64,000 bases of DNA from an uncultured Pelagimonas sp. (lineage in GTDB: Bacteria > Pseudomonadota > Alphaproteobacteria > Rhodobacterales > Rhodobacteraceae), in NCBI GenBank assembly GCA_947497905.1, contig CANMIH010000006.1, positions 18,467 through 82,466 on the forward strand. The letters are read 5' to 3'. A program made the position numbers and the translations under genes. Positions 63,192-64,000 of the stretch are shown here, one piece after another; position 1 is the first letter of the stretch, and each line of letters starts with the position of its first letter. The notes under the pieces are model-generated. The model was not told the DNA's origin and searched no databases. It saw only the letters and a program-made list of their open reading frames with translations.

Positions 63192-63947
63192 GTGGATCTG
63201 TTCACGCCGTTTGTATTTTCATTCACGATTCCAGCGGTGATTTTTGCTGGCATTTCCAAGAGCGGATTTGGGTCAAGCGTTGCATTTGCAAGCGCATCGA
63301 TTCTTGCTTTGGTGCTTGATCCGGGGGTGGCTCTTGGGTTGATGCTGCCTTTGTTGATGCTCATCGATGTGGCCAGTTTGCCAGCCTATTGGCGCAAATG
63401 GGATTGGCCCGCTGCGTGGGTGTTGTTGCTCGGTGCGGTGCCCGGAACTTTGATCGGAGCCTGGTTTTTTGCGGCGGCTGATCCCGATTTGATCCGATTG
63501 ATCATCGGATTGGTCGCGATTGCCTTTGTGGCCTGGCAATTGGCGCAGATCTGGGGATGGATCGCACAACCTAAGCGCAAGATGGGCTTTGGCGCGGGAT
63601 TGGGCGCCGGGGTTGCGTTGGGGTTCACAAGTTTCATCAGCCACGCGGGTGGGCCGGTGGCAGCTGTGTTTCTGCTGGGAAGGGGGGTATCCAAAACCGC
63701 GTTTCAAGCCACAACGGTTTTGGTGTTCTGGGTCGTCAATTTGCTCAAGTCCGGATTTTACATCGGGCTGGATATTTTTACCCGCGAGACGCTTCTTATG
63801 GGTCTCGCGCTGGCGCCATTTGCACTACTGGGCACATGGTTGGGCATTCGTGCGCATCACTTCGTGTCAGAGCGCGCCTTTTTTGCCGTAACCTATGTGG
63901 CCTTGTCTTTGACCGGAGGGAAATTGATTTGGGACGCACTTACATGA
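63192..63947 (+). CDS. TauE/SafE sulfite-exporter-family transporter
   Basis: 251 residues with about seven membrane helices and the TauE/SafE pattern: FAGISKSGFGSSVAFASASILALVLDPGVALGLMLPLLMLIDVASL, GTLIGAWFFAAADPDLIRLIIGLVAIAFVAWQLAQI, GFTSFISHAGGPVAAVFLLGRGVSKTAFQATTVLVFWVVNLLKS. A possible efflux route for sulfite made from taurine, although the taurine genes are 18 kb away. GTG 63192 follows AAGGA; an ATG upstream is absent. The stop overlaps the next gene (ATGA). Confidence 0.82.
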   Translation: MDLFTPFVFSFTIPAVIFAGISKSGFGSSVAFASASILALVLDPGVALGLMLPLLMLIDVASLPAYWRKWDWPAAWVLLLGAVPGTLIGAWFFAAADPDLIRLIIGLVAIAFVAWQLAQIWGWIAQPKRKMGFGAGLGAGVALGFTSFISHAGGPVAAVFLLGRGVSKTAFQATTVLVFWVVNLLKSGFYIGLDIFTRETLLMGLALAPFALLGTWLGIRAHHFVSERAFFAVTYVALSLTGGKLIWDALT

Positions 63948-64000
63948 TCCGCCGCGCCACTCTCGAGGATGCCGCTGAATTGGTAGGGATCTTTGCCCAG
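63944..64000 (+). CDS. GNAT-type N-acetyltransferase, 5' fragment
   Basis: Only 19 codons are inside the window: MIRRATLEDAAELVGIFAQ. The start resembles the beginning of many GNAT acetyltransferases (IRxATxxDAxxLxxI). It overlaps the TauE/SafE stop by four bases. The rest is beyond the right edge, so the family is an inference from the first residues. Confidence 0.5.
   Translation, partial: MIRRATLEDAAELVGIFAQ

Overview
The window looks like a chromosomal piece of a marine alphaproteobacterium of the family Rhodobacteraceae, most likely the roseobacter group. Four things point there: high-GC coding with frequent NTGA stop/start overlaps, a mdh-sucC-sucD-sucA-sucB-lpd order, divergent taurine genes (tpa against tauABC), and an HDAC-like gene followed by xseB-ispA-dxs behind a MarR/response-regulator pair. 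The genus cannot be fixed from sequence reading alone. No insertion sequence, CRISPR array, prophage, rRNA or complete tRNA was seen.

Layout. 1-1046: AT-richer stretch with one membrane-anchored unknown gene. 1410-4300: ilvD (-) and an exonuclease III (+). 4469-6829: an outer-membrane-type protein, then an ArsR regulator (apparent ACG start) overlapping an Acr3 arsenite pump. 6934-8687: thioredoxin-TPR protein, LonN-domain protein, Trm112-like mini-protein. 8749-11649: a PLP ammonia-lyase, small DUF genes, an acidic anchored protein, rpsO. 11724-14232: three minus-strand genes, including a CPA1 antiporter preceded by a paired palindrome; these separate rpsO from pnp (14455-16587). 16768-19813: PepSY-like protein, membrane-anchored LuxR-type regulator, YigZ-like protein, PAS-like protein, orphan response regulator. 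19957-22663: GTP cyclohydrolase II, flavin monooxygenase-like protein, L,D-transpeptidase-like protein.

22909-27755: a polyamine-type ABC importer (ATPase, binding protein, DUF1330 protein, two permeases) with intercistronic hairpins. 27886-30097: a soluble Aer-like PAS protein and ilvE. 30256-35490: PetP/PetR-like regulators, an HDAC-family deacetylase, xseB, ispA and dxs, linking to isoprenoid precursor synthesis. 35506-40594: ExoD-like protein, NAD-dependent epimerase-like protein, lytic transglycosylase lipoprotein, methyltransferase, VOC protein, AMP nucleosidase, HU. 40757-45711: taurine:pyruvate aminotransferase divergent from tauABC, with a TauR-type half site between them. 45768-47061: HxlR regulator divergent from a VOC protein and a membrane protein.

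47107-51510: zinc-ribbon protein divergent from ftsE-ftsX-plsC and a flavoprotein, then a globin. 52193-63032: on the minus strand, a TCA-cycle block read mdh, sucC, sucD, sucA, sucB, lpd. Two genes sit between sucB and lpd, one of them low in GC and apparently accessory. A duplicated palindrome TGTGATCACA with 21-bp spacing lies upstream of sucC. The window ends in a TauE/SafE exporter and the first codons of a GNAT acetyltransferase.

No single completely new system stands out. The best leads are the regulatory DNA (paired palindromes at 13942-14001 and 61929-61959, the HxlR and TauR-type sites, the odd ArsR start), the soluble PAS/coiled-coil receptor-like protein, two ABC permeases with parallel roughly 130-residue insertions, and the foreign-looking gene coupled into the 2-oxoglutarate dehydrogenase operon.
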